64,000 nt of DNA from Cohnella luojiensis. GTDB taxonomy: Bacteria; Bacillota; Bacilli; Paenibacillales; Paenibacillaceae. The notes beneath the pieces were generated by a model, which saw nothing but the letters and a program-made list of their open reading frames with translations, did not search any database and had not been told where the DNA came from. A program made the position numbers and the translations under genes. The stretch spans positions 89,090 through 153,089 of the forward strand of contig NZ_SOMN01000008.1 in assembly GCF_004564235.1 (NCBI RefSeq). The letters are read 5' to 3'. Shown piece by piece: positions 44,047 to 52,809 of the stretch (position 1 is the stretch's first letter; each line of letters begins with the position of its first letter).

Positions 44047-44619
44047 ATGGAATTCGAACAGGCTTATGAGAAGTTTATGAACGTTCATGTGGAGTTACGT
44101 GGAGGCGAAAGAAAGGCGCGATTGCTCAACCGAAATTTTCATGGCGAGAAGCTGTTCTTGAGCAATGTTTGGTGGGTTCTTAGTGGTAATTTAGACAACT
44201 TGCATCCCGAGTTCGAGATCACGGATTGGCGGGGCAGATCTTATTTCGCCGATTTCGCTTGGAAGTCGCCTTGGAACGTTACGATTTTATTTGAAATTAA
44301 AGGCTATAACACCCACGTGCGAGATATGGACCGCAAAGGCTTCGATAATGAAACGAACCGGGAGCTGTTCTTGCAAGGTATCGGTTATCGGGTGGCTCCC
44401 TTGTCCTACGATAACGTATGCAATCATCCGGAGATATGCATAACCTTGTTGCGCTTGTTTTTTAGTCAATTCCAATCAGTCGAAGCTCCAACGGATCCCT
44501 CCCTCTTCGGAGAAAAGGAACTTATAAAGTACGCCCTTAGACTTGCATGTATGGGTTTGCTGGGTTTGCTGGGTTTGCTGGGTTTGCTGGGTTTGCTGGG
44601 TTTGCTGGGTTTGCATTGA
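44047..44619 (+). CDS. Vsr/DUF559-like nuclease-fold protein with Leu-Gly repeat tail
   Basis: 190 residues. ATG 44047 follows GGAGGAGG. The central part reads YFADFAW, then TILFEIKGYNTH, then DMDRKGFDNETNRELFLQGIGYRV. This is the order of acidic residue, ExK and D-x-R-...-G-Y-x-V found in DUF559/Vsr-like PD-(D/E)xK endonucleases. The C-terminus is seven copies of a 9-bp microsatellite translated as LLG, which extends the protein beyond its domain and probably is not functional. Target unknown. The region has no partner methylase. Confidence 0.65.
   Translation: MEFEQAYEKFMNVHVELRGGERKARLLNRNFHGEKLFLSNVWWVLSGNLDNLHPEFEITDWRGRSYFADFAWKSPWNVTILFEIKGYNTHVRDMDRKGFDNETNRELFLQGIGYRVAPLSYDNVCNHPEICITLLRLFFSQFQSVEAPTDPSLFGEKELIKYALRLACMGLLGLLGLLGLLGLLGLLGLH
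44553..44615. repeat. 9-bp microsatellite GGGTTTGCT
   Basis: Six perfect copies and one near copy. It forms the last ~20 codons of the gene at 44047; the 9-bp unit keeps the frame. Related partial copies recur at 44850-44880. Confidence 0.9.
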
Positions 44620-45115
44620 CGGACACCAAATCCGTTATGTGTTAGCAAACCTCGGTTTTCGGTTACTTGACGGACACACGATCCGCTATTACTCCCAAAA
44701 CCTGCGATTCCACCCGACTAACCCTTAAATAGCGCATCGTGTGTCCTCATGTGTGCTAGAATCGAGCGATTTATAGGAATTAGCGGATCGTGTGTCCGCG
44801 AACAACATTATAAATTTCCCGCGAGTTGCAACTCCCAAGTATTATCTCGTTTGCTGGGTTTGCTGGGTGGATGGGTTTGCATTGACGGACACCAAATCCG
44901 TTATGTGTTAGCAAACCTCGGTTTTCGGTTACTTGACGGACACACGATCCGCTATTATGCCCAAAACCTGCGATTCCACCCGACTAACCCTTAAATAGCG
45001 CATCGTGTGTCCTCATGTGTGCTAGAATCGAGCGATTTATAGGAATTAGCGGATCGTGTGTCCGCGAACAACATAATAAATTTCCCACGAGTTGCAACTC
45101 CCAAGTATTATCTCG
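44609..45115. repeat. 241-bp direct duplication (offset 266 bp)
   Basis: 44609-44849 is repeated almost identically at 44875-45115, separated by ~25 bp of GGGTTTGCT-like sequence. Each copy holds an inverted pair, CGGACACACGATCCGCTAT and ATTAGCGGATCGTGTGTCCG, plus two related half-sites (GGACACCAAATCCG; GCGCATCGTGTGTCC). ORFs within it are fortuitous. Confidence 0.9.
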
Positions 45116-45116
45116 G

Positions 45117-45330
45117 TTACTGGGTTGCTGGGTTGCTGGTTGCTGGGTTGCTGGTTGCTGGGCTGCTGGGTTGCTGGGTTGCTGGGTTGCTGGGTTGCTG
45201 GGTTGCTGGGTTGCTGGGTTGCTGGGTTGCTGGGTTGCTGGGTTGCTGGGTTACTGGTTTGGCGGTTGGCGGGTTGGCGGGTTCGCGGGTTGGCGGGTTC
45301 GCGGGTTGGCGGGTTGGCGGGTTGTTAAGC
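45117..45330. repeat. 8-bp microsatellite, CTGGGTTG then GCGGGTTG units
   Basis: About 25 head-to-tail 8-bp units, first GGGTTGCT with a few 7-bp slips, then GGGTTGGC and GGGTTCGC. It is strongly G/T-skewed and lies beyond the sdh terminator, between convergent genes. Confidence 0.9.
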
Positions 45331-45340
45331 AAACAAAGAA

Positions 45341-45373
45341 ACCGCCAAGCGGGGAATACCCCCGCTCAGCGGT
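45341..45373 (-). terminator. Terminator of the sdh operon
   Basis: Minus strand ACCGCTGAGCGGGG pairs with CCCCGCTTGGCGGT (one mismatched pair) and is followed by TTCTTTGTTTG, 10 bases after the sdhB stop. Confidence 0.8.
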
Positions 45374-45382
45374 CGCGAAAAT

Positions 45383-46156
45383 TTACATTCCAAGCCATTG
45401 CTTGAACATATGCTTCGTCGTGTCTCTGTTCATCGCGGCGATGGAAGTCGTTAGCGGAATGCCTTTCGGGCAGGAACGGACGCAGTTCTGCGAGTTGCCG
45501 CAGCCTTCGATGCCCCCTTCCTCCATCAATGCTTCCAAGCGTTCGTGCGCGTTCATCTCTCCGGTTGGATGTACGTTGAACAAACGCACTTGAGAGATGG
45601 CGGCCGGACCGATAAAGCTGTTCCGTTCGTTAACGTTCGGACATGCCTCTAGGCACACGCCGCATGTCATGCACTTGGATAATTCATAAGCCCATTGGCG
45701 CTTCGATTCGGCCAATCTCGGCCCCGGTCCAAGGTCGTAGGTTCCGTCGATCGGAATCCACGCTTTGACTTTCTTCAACGCCTTGAACATCCGCTCGCGG
45801 TTAATGACCAAGTCGCGGACGACCGGAAACGTAGACATCGGCTCAAGACGGATTGGCTGCTCCAGCTTGTCGACAAGCGTGCTGCAAGCTTGGCGCGGCT
45901 TGCCGTTGATAACCATCGAGCATGCGCCGCATACTTCCTCCAAACAGTTGGACTCCCAGCAGACCGGCGCCGTTTTCTCGCCGTCCGCTTTAACCGGATT
46001 CCGCTGGATTTCCATCAACGCGCTGATGACGTTCATATTCGGACGATACGGAACTTCGAATTCCTCCGTGAATGGGGAGGCTTCCGGACGCTCCCGGCGC
46101 GTGATGACAAACTTAACTTTTCGTGCTGCAGTTGTCGTGGTAGTCGTTACCGCCAT
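45383..46156 (-). CDS. sdhB: Succinate dehydrogenase iron-sulfur subunit
   Basis: 257 residues. The plant-type ferredoxin domain has CWESNCLEEVCGACSMVING with a fourth Cys (RQAC) for the [2Fe-2S] centre; the C-terminal domain has CMTCGVCLEACP and CGNSQNCVRSCPKGIP for the [4Fe-4S] and [3Fe-4S] centres. It passes electrons from the flavoprotein to the menaquinone-reducing membrane subunit. A Thr-rich N-terminus (VTTTTTTA) is unusual but starts after AGGAGGG and 3 bases beyond the sdhA stop. Last gene of sdhCAB. Confidence 0.95.
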   Translation of the reverse strand: MAVTTTTTTAARKVKFVITRRERPEASPFTEEFEVPYRPNMNVISALMEIQRNPVKADGEKTAPVCWESNCLEEVCGACSMVINGKPRQACSTLVDKLEQPIRLEPMSTFPVVRDLVINRERMFKALKKVKAWIPIDGTYDLGPGPRLAESKRQWAYELSKCMTCGVCLEACPNVNERNSFIGPAAISQVRLFNVHPTGEMNAHERLEALMEEGGIEGCGNSQNCVRSCPKGIPLTTSIAAMNRDTTKHMFKQWLGM

Positions 46157-46159
46157 GGC

Positions 46160-47917
46160 TTAGCCCTCCTTCTTCTTGTTCGTGGAGTAATCGCGTTTCC
46201 GCGGAGCGATCAAGGAGACGTCGATGTCCTCGTACGTAATTTCCGGACCTTCGGCAGTCCATTTCGCTTTCGTGGTTTTCATGAAGTTGTCGTCGTCGCG
46301 CTCGGTGAATTCCGGTTTGTAATGCGCGCCGCGGCTTTCGTTCCGCATCAACGCGCCTACCGTCATTGCCTCGGCCAGCTCCATCATGTTCCACAGCTGG
46401 CGGGTGAACGCCACTCCCGTGTTGTTCCAACGGGCCGTATCGTTGATGTTGATCTTCTGGTAACGCTGCTTAAGCTCTTTGATCTTGCTGATCGTTTCTT
46501 CAAGCTTCTTGTTATAACGAACGACGGTCATGTTGTTCGTCATCCACTCTCCAAGCTCTTTGTGAAGAACATAAGCGTTCTCCGTGCCGTCCATCTTCAG
46601 GATCGACTCGTATTTATTCGCTTGTTTGCTGCGTTCGCGCTCGAACACGCTCTCGGCAACGTCTTCCGCGGACTTCTTCAAGCCGCGAATGTATTCGATC
46701 GCTTTCGGTCCGGTGACCATGCCGCCGTAGATCGCGGACAAAAGCGAGTTCGCGCCCAAACGGTTCGCGCCGTGATATTGGTACTCGCATTCCCCGCAAG
46801 CGAACAAGCCGGGAATATTCGTCATTTGATTGTAATCGACCCACATTCCGCCCATGGAATAGTGAACCGCAGGGAAAATCTGCATCGGAATTTTGCGAGG
46901 ATCGTCTCCCATGAACTTCTCGTAAATCTCGATGATACCGCCGAGTTTAACGTCAAGCTCCTTCGGATCCTTATGCGACAAGTCGAGGTAAACCTTGTTC
47001 TCGCCGTCAATGCCGAGCTTCTGCTCTACGCAGACGTCGAAGATTTCGCGAGTCGCGATATCGCGCGGAACGAGATTCCCGTACGCCGGATATTTTTCCT
47101 CGAGGAAGTACCAAGGCTTGCCGTCCTTATACGTCCAGATTCGTCCGCCTTCTCCCCGCGCGGATTCGCTCATGAGGCGAAGCTTGTCGTCTCCCGGAAT
47201 CGCCGTCGGATGAATTTGGATGAATTCCCCGTTCGCGTAGTAAACGCCTTGTTGGTACACCGCGCTTGCTGCCGTACCCGTGTTGATGACCGAGTTCGTC
47301 GTCTTGCCGAAAATAATTCCCGGACCGCCCGTTGCCAATATAACCGCATCCCCGCGGAACGTGACCGACTCCATGGTGCGAAGATCTTGCGCCGCGATAC
47401 CGCGGCATACGCCGTCGTCGTCGATCACGACGGACGTAAATTCCCAATGCTCGAATTTCTGCACGAGCCCGGCAGCTTCCCAGCGACGAACTTGTTCGTC
47501 CAACGCGTACAACAGCTGTTGTCCTGTCGTCGCGCCCGCGAAAGCGGTGCGGTGATACTGAGTGCCTCCGAATCTGCGGAAATCAAGCAATCCTTCCGGA
47601 GTACGGCTAAACATAACGCCCATCCGATCCATCAGATGGATAATTCCCGGCGCCGCTTCGCACATCGCTTTAACCGGCGGTTGGTTAGCCAAGAAATCCC
47701 CGCCGTATACCGTATCGTCAAAATGCTCCCATGGGGAGTCGCCTTCGCCTTTTGTATTTACCGCTCCGTTAATGCCGCCTTGGGCGCATACGGAGTGAGA
47801 TCTTTTTACCGGGACTAACGAGAACAGATCGACCCGCGCTCCCGCTTCAGCCGCTTTAATCGTCGCCATCAGTCCGGCAAGTCCGCCGCCGACGACGATT
47901 ACTTTTTGAGTTGCCAT
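46160..47917 (-). CDS. sdhA: Succinate dehydrogenase flavoprotein subunit
   Basis: 585 residues. It has the FAD-binding GGGLAGLMATIKAAEAG at the N-terminus, the flavin-linked His region SVCAQGGINGAVN, the substrate loop IHPTAIPGDDKL, the catalytic SESARGEGG and HYSMGGMWVD. It oxidises succinate to fumarate in the TCA cycle on the inner membrane face. ATG 47917 follows AGGAGGAG; the longer frame to 47953 is not needed. It lies between sdhC and sdhB in the usual Firmicutes order. Confidence 0.95.
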   Translation of the reverse strand: MATQKVIVVGGGLAGLMATIKAAEAGARVDLFSLVPVKRSHSVCAQGGINGAVNTKGEGDSPWEHFDDTVYGGDFLANQPPVKAMCEAAPGIIHLMDRMGVMFSRTPEGLLDFRRFGGTQYHRTAFAGATTGQQLLYALDEQVRRWEAAGLVQKFEHWEFTSVVIDDDGVCRGIAAQDLRTMESVTFRGDAVILATGGPGIIFGKTTNSVINTGTAASAVYQQGVYYANGEFIQIHPTAIPGDDKLRLMSESARGEGGRIWTYKDGKPWYFLEEKYPAYGNLVPRDIATREIFDVCVEQKLGIDGENKVYLDLSHKDPKELDVKLGGIIEIYEKFMGDDPRKIPMQIFPAVHYSMGGMWVDYNQMTNIPGLFACGECEYQYHGANRLGANSLLSAIYGGMVTGPKAIEYIRGLKKSAEDVAESVFERERSKQANKYESILKMDGTENAYVLHKELGEWMTNNMTVVRYNKKLEETISKIKELKQRYQKININDTARWNNTGVAFTRQLWNMMELAEAMTVGALMRNESRGAHYKPEFTERDDDNFMKTTKAKWTAEGPEITYEDIDVSLIAPRKRDYSTNKKKEG

Positions 47918-47974
47918 TAAGTATCTTCTCCTCCTAAAAAGTTTGCCGAGCAAACTTACTTCGAAAGCCTATGC

Positions 47975-48646
47975 TTAACCTATCGTAACTGAACTTAGCG
48001 CCGTTGCTGCCGCCGATGCGAATTCATCGCTGCGGAACGCGAACAAGGACAACAAGAACAAAGCCGCTACGATCACGAAGATAACCATGCAGATATTAGA
48101 AGAAACCTTCTGCGCGCGCGGCCCAACGGTAATTCCCCAGCTAACGAGGAACGCCCATAACCCGTTCGCGAAATGGAACGTTGCCGCCAGCACCCCGATG
48201 ATATACGCCGTAAAAACGAGCGGATCGCTTACGATACCATTCATGTGCTGTCCCAACTCTTCGTGCGTTACGTTCCCTAAAATAATTTGGAATCGCGTTT
48301 CGTAAAAATGCCAAGCAACGAAAATGAAGGTGATAACCCCCGTTATCCGTTGCAACGTAAATGCCCAGTTTCGGCCGTAGCTGAATCTTCCCGTGTTTAC
48401 GTTGGATTGGTAAGCGATGTACAATCCATACACCCCGTGAAACAAAATCGGCAGCCAAATCACGAATAACTCCAACCAGAAAACCAAGGGAACGCTATTC
48501 AAGAAATCGACGCTTTTCGCGAAGCCCTCCTGTCCCCCTTCATAGGCGGTATAGTTCGCCAACGCGTGCTCGATGATGAACAGTCCGAGCGGGATTACGC
48601 CGAGCAGCGAGTGAAGCTTTCTCGGTAAATAAGAATTACCTGCCAT
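47975..48646 (-). CDS. sdhC: Succinate dehydrogenase cytochrome b558 subunit
   Basis: 223 residues with five membrane helices, as in B. subtilis SdhC. Conserved His ligands for the two haem b groups are visible (RKLHSLLGVIPLG, IEHALANY, ILFHGVYG, WHFYETR, FHFANGLWAF). It anchors SdhAB and reduces menaquinone. ATG 48646 is 13 bases after AAAGGAG, rather long, but the protein start (MAGNSYLPRKLHSL) agrees with the family; the longer frame is possible. First gene of the operon, divergent from a LysR gene. Confidence 0.92.
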   Translation of the reverse strand: MAGNSYLPRKLHSLLGVIPLGLFIIEHALANYTAYEGGQEGFAKSVDFLNSVPLVFWLELFVIWLPILFHGVYGLYIAYQSNVNTGRFSYGRNWAFTLQRITGVITFIFVAWHFYETRFQIILGNVTHEELGQHMNGIVSDPLVFTAYIIGVLAATFHFANGLWAFLVSWGITVGPRAQKVSSNICMVIFVIVAALFLLSLFAFRSDEFASAAATALSSVTIG

Positions 48647-48817
48647 GTTTGTGTTCGATCTCCTTTCGCATCCGTGCTTAGACAAAGTAGACTACCTATA
48701 ATCTTGATATTCGGCACCTTTGTCACCGCTTTTAAGATTACTCTATTTTCGCTTATAATGGAACTGCTTATTTAATATTAAAACTTATAACAAATACGCA
48801 TAAGGGAGTGGAACATT

Positions 48818-49732
48818 CTGCTTGAAGATATGAGACTATTCGCGACGATCGTGGAACTAACCAGCTTGAACAAAGCGGCAGAAAGGCTTAACCTCTCTCA
48901 GCCGGCGCTCTCCCGGCGCCTTGCCCGGCTTGAATCCGAGCTCGAGGTCGATCTCTTCCGAAGAATCGGCAAAAGGCTGGAATTAACCGCGGCAGGCAAG
49001 GTGACCTATGAATTCGCACTCGAATTGCGTCGCTTCCACGGCACCTATTTACAGAAGCTGAACGCGTTCAAGTCTTCGGAAGCTCCCTTAGCCACGATCG
49101 GAGCCAGCCTAACTACCCTCCAAACCACGTTGCCGGAACTCATTACCGCGATGACGGAGAAGCATCCTAATCTGGAGATCAAAGCGATTACCGGCAAATC
49201 CCACGAAATTTCCACTTTGGTGAAGGAGCGAAAGGTTGATTTCGGGATCGTCGCTTCCTCCGTCGTAGATGACCCGGCTATTACCAGTTTACCCTTGTTT
49301 GACGATCATCTTATTCTTGTTCTTCCGAAAACCCACATTATATTAGAAAGAACGCATTTGGAGATGGCGGATTTACACGGGCTGCCGATGATCCTGTTCG
49401 CGCCAGGCACTTGGTACCGAACGCTGACGGACGAGCTATTCCGGACTTACAATCTGAAGCCGGACGTCAGAATGGAGATCGATTCCTTCGAGGCGATCAT
49501 TCGCCTGTTATCGGCTTGCAGGGCGGGTACGCTGCTCCCCAAATCTTATTTGCGCGACCAAGTGCTCGAGGATAACGACCTTTATCTTGTCCGCATCCGC
49601 GAGCTTGAGGAAACGAAACGGACCACTTCTCTTATTCATGGCGATCCCGCCTGGCTCCCGCCTTCCACGCGCTACCTAATCGAGGAAACGGTTGCCTATT
49701 TTGCCCGCCGAGCGAAACTTCACAAAGAGTAA
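48818..49732 (+). CDS. LysR-family regulator, possible CTG start
   Basis: 304 residues from CTG 48818 or 300 from ATG 48830. AAGGGAG (48802-48808) is 9 bases before the CTG but more than 20 before the ATG, and the CTG form gives the typical LysR start LEDMRLFATIVE. The helix-turn-helix reads NKAAERLNLSQPALSRRLARLE; the effector domain follows (ATIGASLTTLQTTLPELI). Divergent from sdhCAB, so it may sense a carbon or TCA intermediate (inference); CitR/CcpC-like regulators are precedents. Ends in a terminator at 49731-49765. Confidence 0.85.
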   Translation: MLEDMRLFATIVELTSLNKAAERLNLSQPALSRRLARLESELEVDLFRRIGKRLELTAAGKVTYEFALELRRFHGTYLQKLNAFKSSEAPLATIGASLTTLQTTLPELITAMTEKHPNLEIKAITGKSHEISTLVKERKVDFGIVASSVVDDPAITSLPLFDDHLILVLPKTHIILERTHLEMADLHGLPMILFAPGTWYRTLTDELFRTYNLKPDVRMEIDSFEAIIRLLSACRAGTLLPKSYLRDQVLEDNDLYLVRIRELEETKRTTSLIHGDPAWLPPSTRYLIEETVAYFARRAKLHKE

Positions 49733-49765
49733 GCCACGCAAGCTTTAGCGGCTTGTTTCCTTTAT
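49731..49765 (+). terminator. Terminator of the LysR gene next to sdh
   Basis: AAGCC...GGCTT stem with inner GCAAGCTTTAGC pairing, followed by GTTTCCTTTATTT; overlaps the stop codon. Confidence 0.55.
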
Positions 49766-49814
49766 TTCCCGGTGTTAAAGACTACCCTATTGTGGTAACC
49801 TCTTACAGAATCAA

Positions 49815-49956
49815 AATCCGGCCAAAACCGACTGGTGCGGGGGAAAAGAATCAAAGTACATATCGGATATCTAACCGTAATGTACTAGGGGTGAATCGCA
49901 ATCATTGCGTAGGGCTGATCTCCCAGTCCGAATCCGACAGCTAACCTCGCCGGCCA
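49815..49956 (+). ncRNA. ydaO-type c-di-AMP riboswitch (LysM-3D gene)
   Basis: The conserved blocks of the ydaO motif appear in order: GTGCGGGGGAA, AGGGGTGAATCGC, GTAGGGCTGATCTCCC, CCGAATCCGACAGCTAACCTCG. P1 is closed by CCGGC (49818-49822) and GCCGG (49949-49953). It ends 12 bases before the AGGAGG of the wall-hydrolase gene, and I see no separate terminator, so control may act on the ribosome site. ydaO RNAs bind c-di-AMP and shut off wall and osmolyte genes. Confidence 0.88.
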
Positions 49957-49979
49957 ATTCTAGGAGGACAAGTTTAAAC

Positions 49980-50624
49980 ATGATGTACAATTGGAAAAAG
50001 TTGAGCATGCGATCTGCGGCACTGGTGTTAGGAACGGCCTTGATGCTTCCGGCATTAACCGCGAATGCGGCAACGCCCTATACGACTAAAGATACGGATA
50101 CGTTTTGGAAGCTATCCAGGCAATTTAACGTTCCGGTCAAGAAGCTAATGGCAGCTAATCCTAAAGTGGATCCGCTGAACATTTACGCAGGATTGAAGCT
50201 GGTCATCCCAAGCAATGCCGCTGCCATGTCCAAACCCGCAGCCGCGAAAGAACCGACGATAACCGCGCAATCCATCACGACTTCCAGCGGTCAATCGCTG
50301 TCCTTCTCCAAAGTCATGGACATTAAAGCGACCGCCTATTCGGATTCCGCGGAAGAGAACGGCAAATGGGGCCCCGTCGATTATTTCGGCAATCCTCTCA
50401 AGCTTGGAACCATCGCGGTCGACCCGAAGGTGATTCCTTTCGGAACGAAAGTGTTCATTACGGGATACGATTTCTCCGGATTGCCATCGGGCGGACTAGT
50501 GGCTACCGCAACCGATAAAGGCGGAGCCATCAAAGGCAATCGCATCGACATTTTCGTTCCCGGTTCCCGCTCTTTCGTATCGGGATTCGGTTATCAAAGC
50601 GTGAAGGTGTATATATTGAAATAG
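49980..50624 (+). CDS. LysM-3D-domain cell-wall hydrolase
   Basis: 214 residues. Signal peptide (ALVLGTALMLPALTANA), then one LysM (YTTKDTDTFWKLSRQFNVPV...LKLVIPS) and a C-terminal 3D domain with the three catalytic-site Asp segments: ATAYSDSAE, IAVDPKVIPFGTKV and ATDKGGAIKGNRIDIF. This is the YocH/Sps-like lytic transglycosylase-related family acting on peptidoglycan. Two adjacent ATGs (49980, 49983) follow AGGAGG. Control by the c-di-AMP riboswitch just upstream is typical for this family in Firmicutes. Confidence 0.9.
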   Translation: MMYNWKKLSMRSAALVLGTALMLPALTANAATPYTTKDTDTFWKLSRQFNVPVKKLMAANPKVDPLNIYAGLKLVIPSNAAAMSKPAAAKEPTITAQSITTSSGQSLSFSKVMDIKATAYSDSAEENGKWGPVDYFGNPLKLGTIAVDPKVIPFGTKVFITGYDFSGLPSGGLVATATDKGGAIKGNRIDIFVPGSRSFVSGFGYQSVKVYILK

Positions 50625-50649
50625 ACAACGCTTGCGCCTGAGCGCAAAC

Positions 50650-50697
50650 GGGCTATCCATGGCATGATCGTCATGCTTGGGATAGCTCTTTTTTTCT
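50650..50697 (+). terminator. Terminator of the LysM-3D gene
   Basis: GCTATCC...GGATAGC with an inner GCATG/CATGC stem, followed by CTCTTTTTTTC. It reaches the convergent deacetylase stop. Confidence 0.85.
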
Positions 50698-51463
50698 ATC
50701 CTTTTCTTTTCTCCGGTATGGACAACAATTCCGTCAAGGTAACCGGTTCATAATGATGATTTCGAAGCCAGTCGATAATCCGCGGCAACGCCTTTACCGT
50801 CCCGGTCAAGCTTTGCCCTTCGCCTCCTCCTGCATGCATGAGAACGACGGAGCCCGGCCTAACCGAACGGGTCACGTTCCGGAAGACTTGATCCGCGTTC
50901 AGCTGGCGCCAATCCGAAGAATCAACGTCCCAATTGACGACCGTATACCCTCGTTGTTTCGCCCATTCCAAGTGCTTAGGCAATATTTCCCCGTAAGGCG
51001 GACGCACGAGCCTCGGTTTGAACCCGACAATCCCCTCGATCGCATTCTCGGCACGGCTGATTTGCTCTTTCACCTTTGCAAAAGGCAGCTTCGATAGATC
51101 CGGATGACTGTAGGTATGGTTGCCGATGTTATGACCTTCTTTATGAATCCTCTTGACCAAGTCGGGGTGTTTCAGGCTGCGAGTTCCCACGACGAAAAAG
51201 GTTGCCCGAACTTTCTTGTCCCTGAGCACATCAAGTACTTTAGGAGTAAACCGCGGATCCGGCACATCGTCGAACGTTAAAGCGACTTTGCGCGAGCCGC
51301 GAGAGGCGGATAACACGAATACGCCATCGTATTTACGCTCCAATTCGGTCCAATCAATCCCTGAAGGCTTTGCTTTCGCGGCAGATTCATTTCCCCACAA
51401 AGACAAAAGGGTGACGGTGCCCAACAGCACCATCACCGCTTTTCTGCAACGCGAAATCGTCAT
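50696..51463 (-). CDS. Polysaccharide deacetylase (NodB domain)
   Basis: 255 residues. Signal peptide of about 30 residues, then a NodB domain with all motifs: LTFDDVPD (catalytic Asp and metal Asp), HTYSHPDL (metal His pair), RPPYGE, and WDVDSSDW and LMHAGG towards the end. The TFDDVPD variant with two consecutive Asp is usual for PdaA/YlxY-type enzymes. It likely removes acetyl groups from peptidoglycan or wall glycans outside the cell. Monocistronic, converging on the LysM-3D gene. Confidence 0.9.
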   Translation of the reverse strand: MTISRCRKAVMVLLGTVTLLSLWGNESAAKAKPSGIDWTELERKYDGVFVLSASRGSRKVALTFDDVPDPRFTPKVLDVLRDKKVRATFFVVGTRSLKHPDLVKRIHKEGHNIGNHTYSHPDLSKLPFAKVKEQISRAENAIEGIVGFKPRLVRPPYGEILPKHLEWAKQRGYTVVNWDVDSSDWRQLNADQVFRNVTRSVRPGSVVLMHAGGGEGQSLTGTVKALPRIIDWLRNHHYEPVTLTELLSIPEKRKG

Positions 51464-51539
51464 CTGGCCATCCTCCCATTACCGCTCATCTTATTTATAT
51501 CCTGAGCGAACGGGATGGTTTTCATTCACGATTTAATGA

Positions 51540-52766
51540 TTACTTTTCCTCTAGGCCCAGCTTTCGGGCAAGCCATGCGGTCGTGCTTGCTTGCACTAGA
51601 ATCGTGAACACGATAGCCATCAGCACGACGGCCGCCACGCGGTCCGCGTAAGGGATCCCGCTAGCGACGATCATGCCCGACAAGGCCGCCGGGATGACGC
51701 CGGTCTCCCTTACCCAACACATGAATAGCATTTCCTTCCATGTCCAGCGCGTGCGCAAATCGGGCAAGACCGAAGCAAAAACCGTTAGCGGTCTCGCTAT
51801 AAATACAAGGACGACGACGACCGCAAGGGATGGCCACAAGTACTCGCCCAGAAGCCAGAAATTGACTTGGCTTCCCAATAGGATGAAGATGAACATTCTC
51901 ATCATGACGGACGCGTTGTCCGCGACGTGTCCCATCTCCGTCATCTTGTCCTTCATCGACAATCCAATATGATGCCCATTCCCCCATACGAGCCCCGCCG
52001 TAAAGGTAGCCATCAACCCGCTAACATGCAGGAGATCCCCTACTAAATAGGCAGCCAAAGCGACGGAAATCATGGATATCGCCGCATACTCCCTGAACCA
52101 TCCCCATTTGGCATGCGCCACTAAGAACGTCATTGCAAGGGAAAGACCGACCCCTACCGCTATTCCTCCAATGGCCGTTTTCAAGAAATCGAATGAAATA
52201 GCGCCTACGCTTGGAGAATGTCCGCTCGTTATGGCGGCCAACAAGGTGAAAGTCAGGATCGAACCGGTCGCATCATTGAATGCGGATTCGCTTTCCACCG
52301 TCTCCCTAAGCCGTTCTCGCACCTTCACCTGGCGGAACACGGGGATAATCGTCGCCGGATCCGTCGAGGAAATGACGGCCCCGATGAGCAATGCAGTCGT
52401 CCAATCGATCCCGAATACCTCGTGTGCCACGTACCCGGTAATGCCGGCAGTGAGGATAACTCCAACCGTACTAAGCAACGTCACGGATAACGCAACCTGC
52501 CTTAAGCCATGCCATCTGATGTTGCGTCCCCCGTCGAACAAGATTAGTGCCGACCCGGCAGCTAGAATCATTTGACTCGTGAGAGAACTGCTCTCTTCCG
52601 AAATCAAATGCAGGCCTTGTCCTAACAGCATACCCGCCCCTATGTAAAGGACCACGTCAGGCAATTTAAGCAACGCCGCTAACCTGCCCGCTACGATCCC
52701 CGTCCCGAAGACGAGCAATAACAGCAGCAAGAGATGGTGGACCGTTTGCATAACCCCGTTTTCCAT
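51540..52766 (-). CDS. CPA1-type sodium or potassium/proton antiporter
   Basis: 408 residues with about twelve membrane segments. The ion-binding helices are seen as ISSTDPATIIPVF and ESESAFNDATGSI, the paired Asp signature of NhaP/CPA1 exchangers; LLHVSGLMATFTAGLVWGN is also typical. It lacks a C-terminal TrkA-type domain. It exchanges cytoplasmic Na+ or K+ for protons. Same strand and 43 bases downstream of ktrA, so it may belong to the riboswitch-controlled ktr transcript. Confidence 0.85.
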   Translation of the reverse strand: MENGVMQTVHHLLLLLLLVFGTGIVAGRLAALLKLPDVVLYIGAGMLLGQGLHLISEESSSLTSQMILAAGSALILFDGGRNIRWHGLRQVALSVTLLSTVGVILTAGITGYVAHEVFGIDWTTALLIGAVISSTDPATIIPVFRQVKVRERLRETVESESAFNDATGSILTFTLLAAITSGHSPSVGAISFDFLKTAIGGIAVGVGLSLAMTFLVAHAKWGWFREYAAISMISVALAAYLVGDLLHVSGLMATFTAGLVWGNGHHIGLSMKDKMTEMGHVADNASVMMRMFIFILLGSQVNFWLLGEYLWPSLAVVVVLVFIARPLTVFASVLPDLRTRWTWKEMLFMCWVRETGVIPAALSGMIVASGIPYADRVAAVVLMAIVFTILVQASTTAWLARKLGLEEK

Positions 52767-52809
52767 CAGATGAATCCCGCCTTATCCCTTGATCAACAAA
52801 CCGACCGGG

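Noticed and set aside
44749..45593. ORFs beginning MCARIERF in both copies of the 241-bp duplication
   Set aside because: They run through duplicated intergenic DNA and microsatellites, lack ribosome sites and the second enters sdhB antisense.
45695..47818. 707-codon plus-strand ORF
   Set aside because: It lies antisense to sdhA and sdhB, which have full conserved motifs; no family resemblance.
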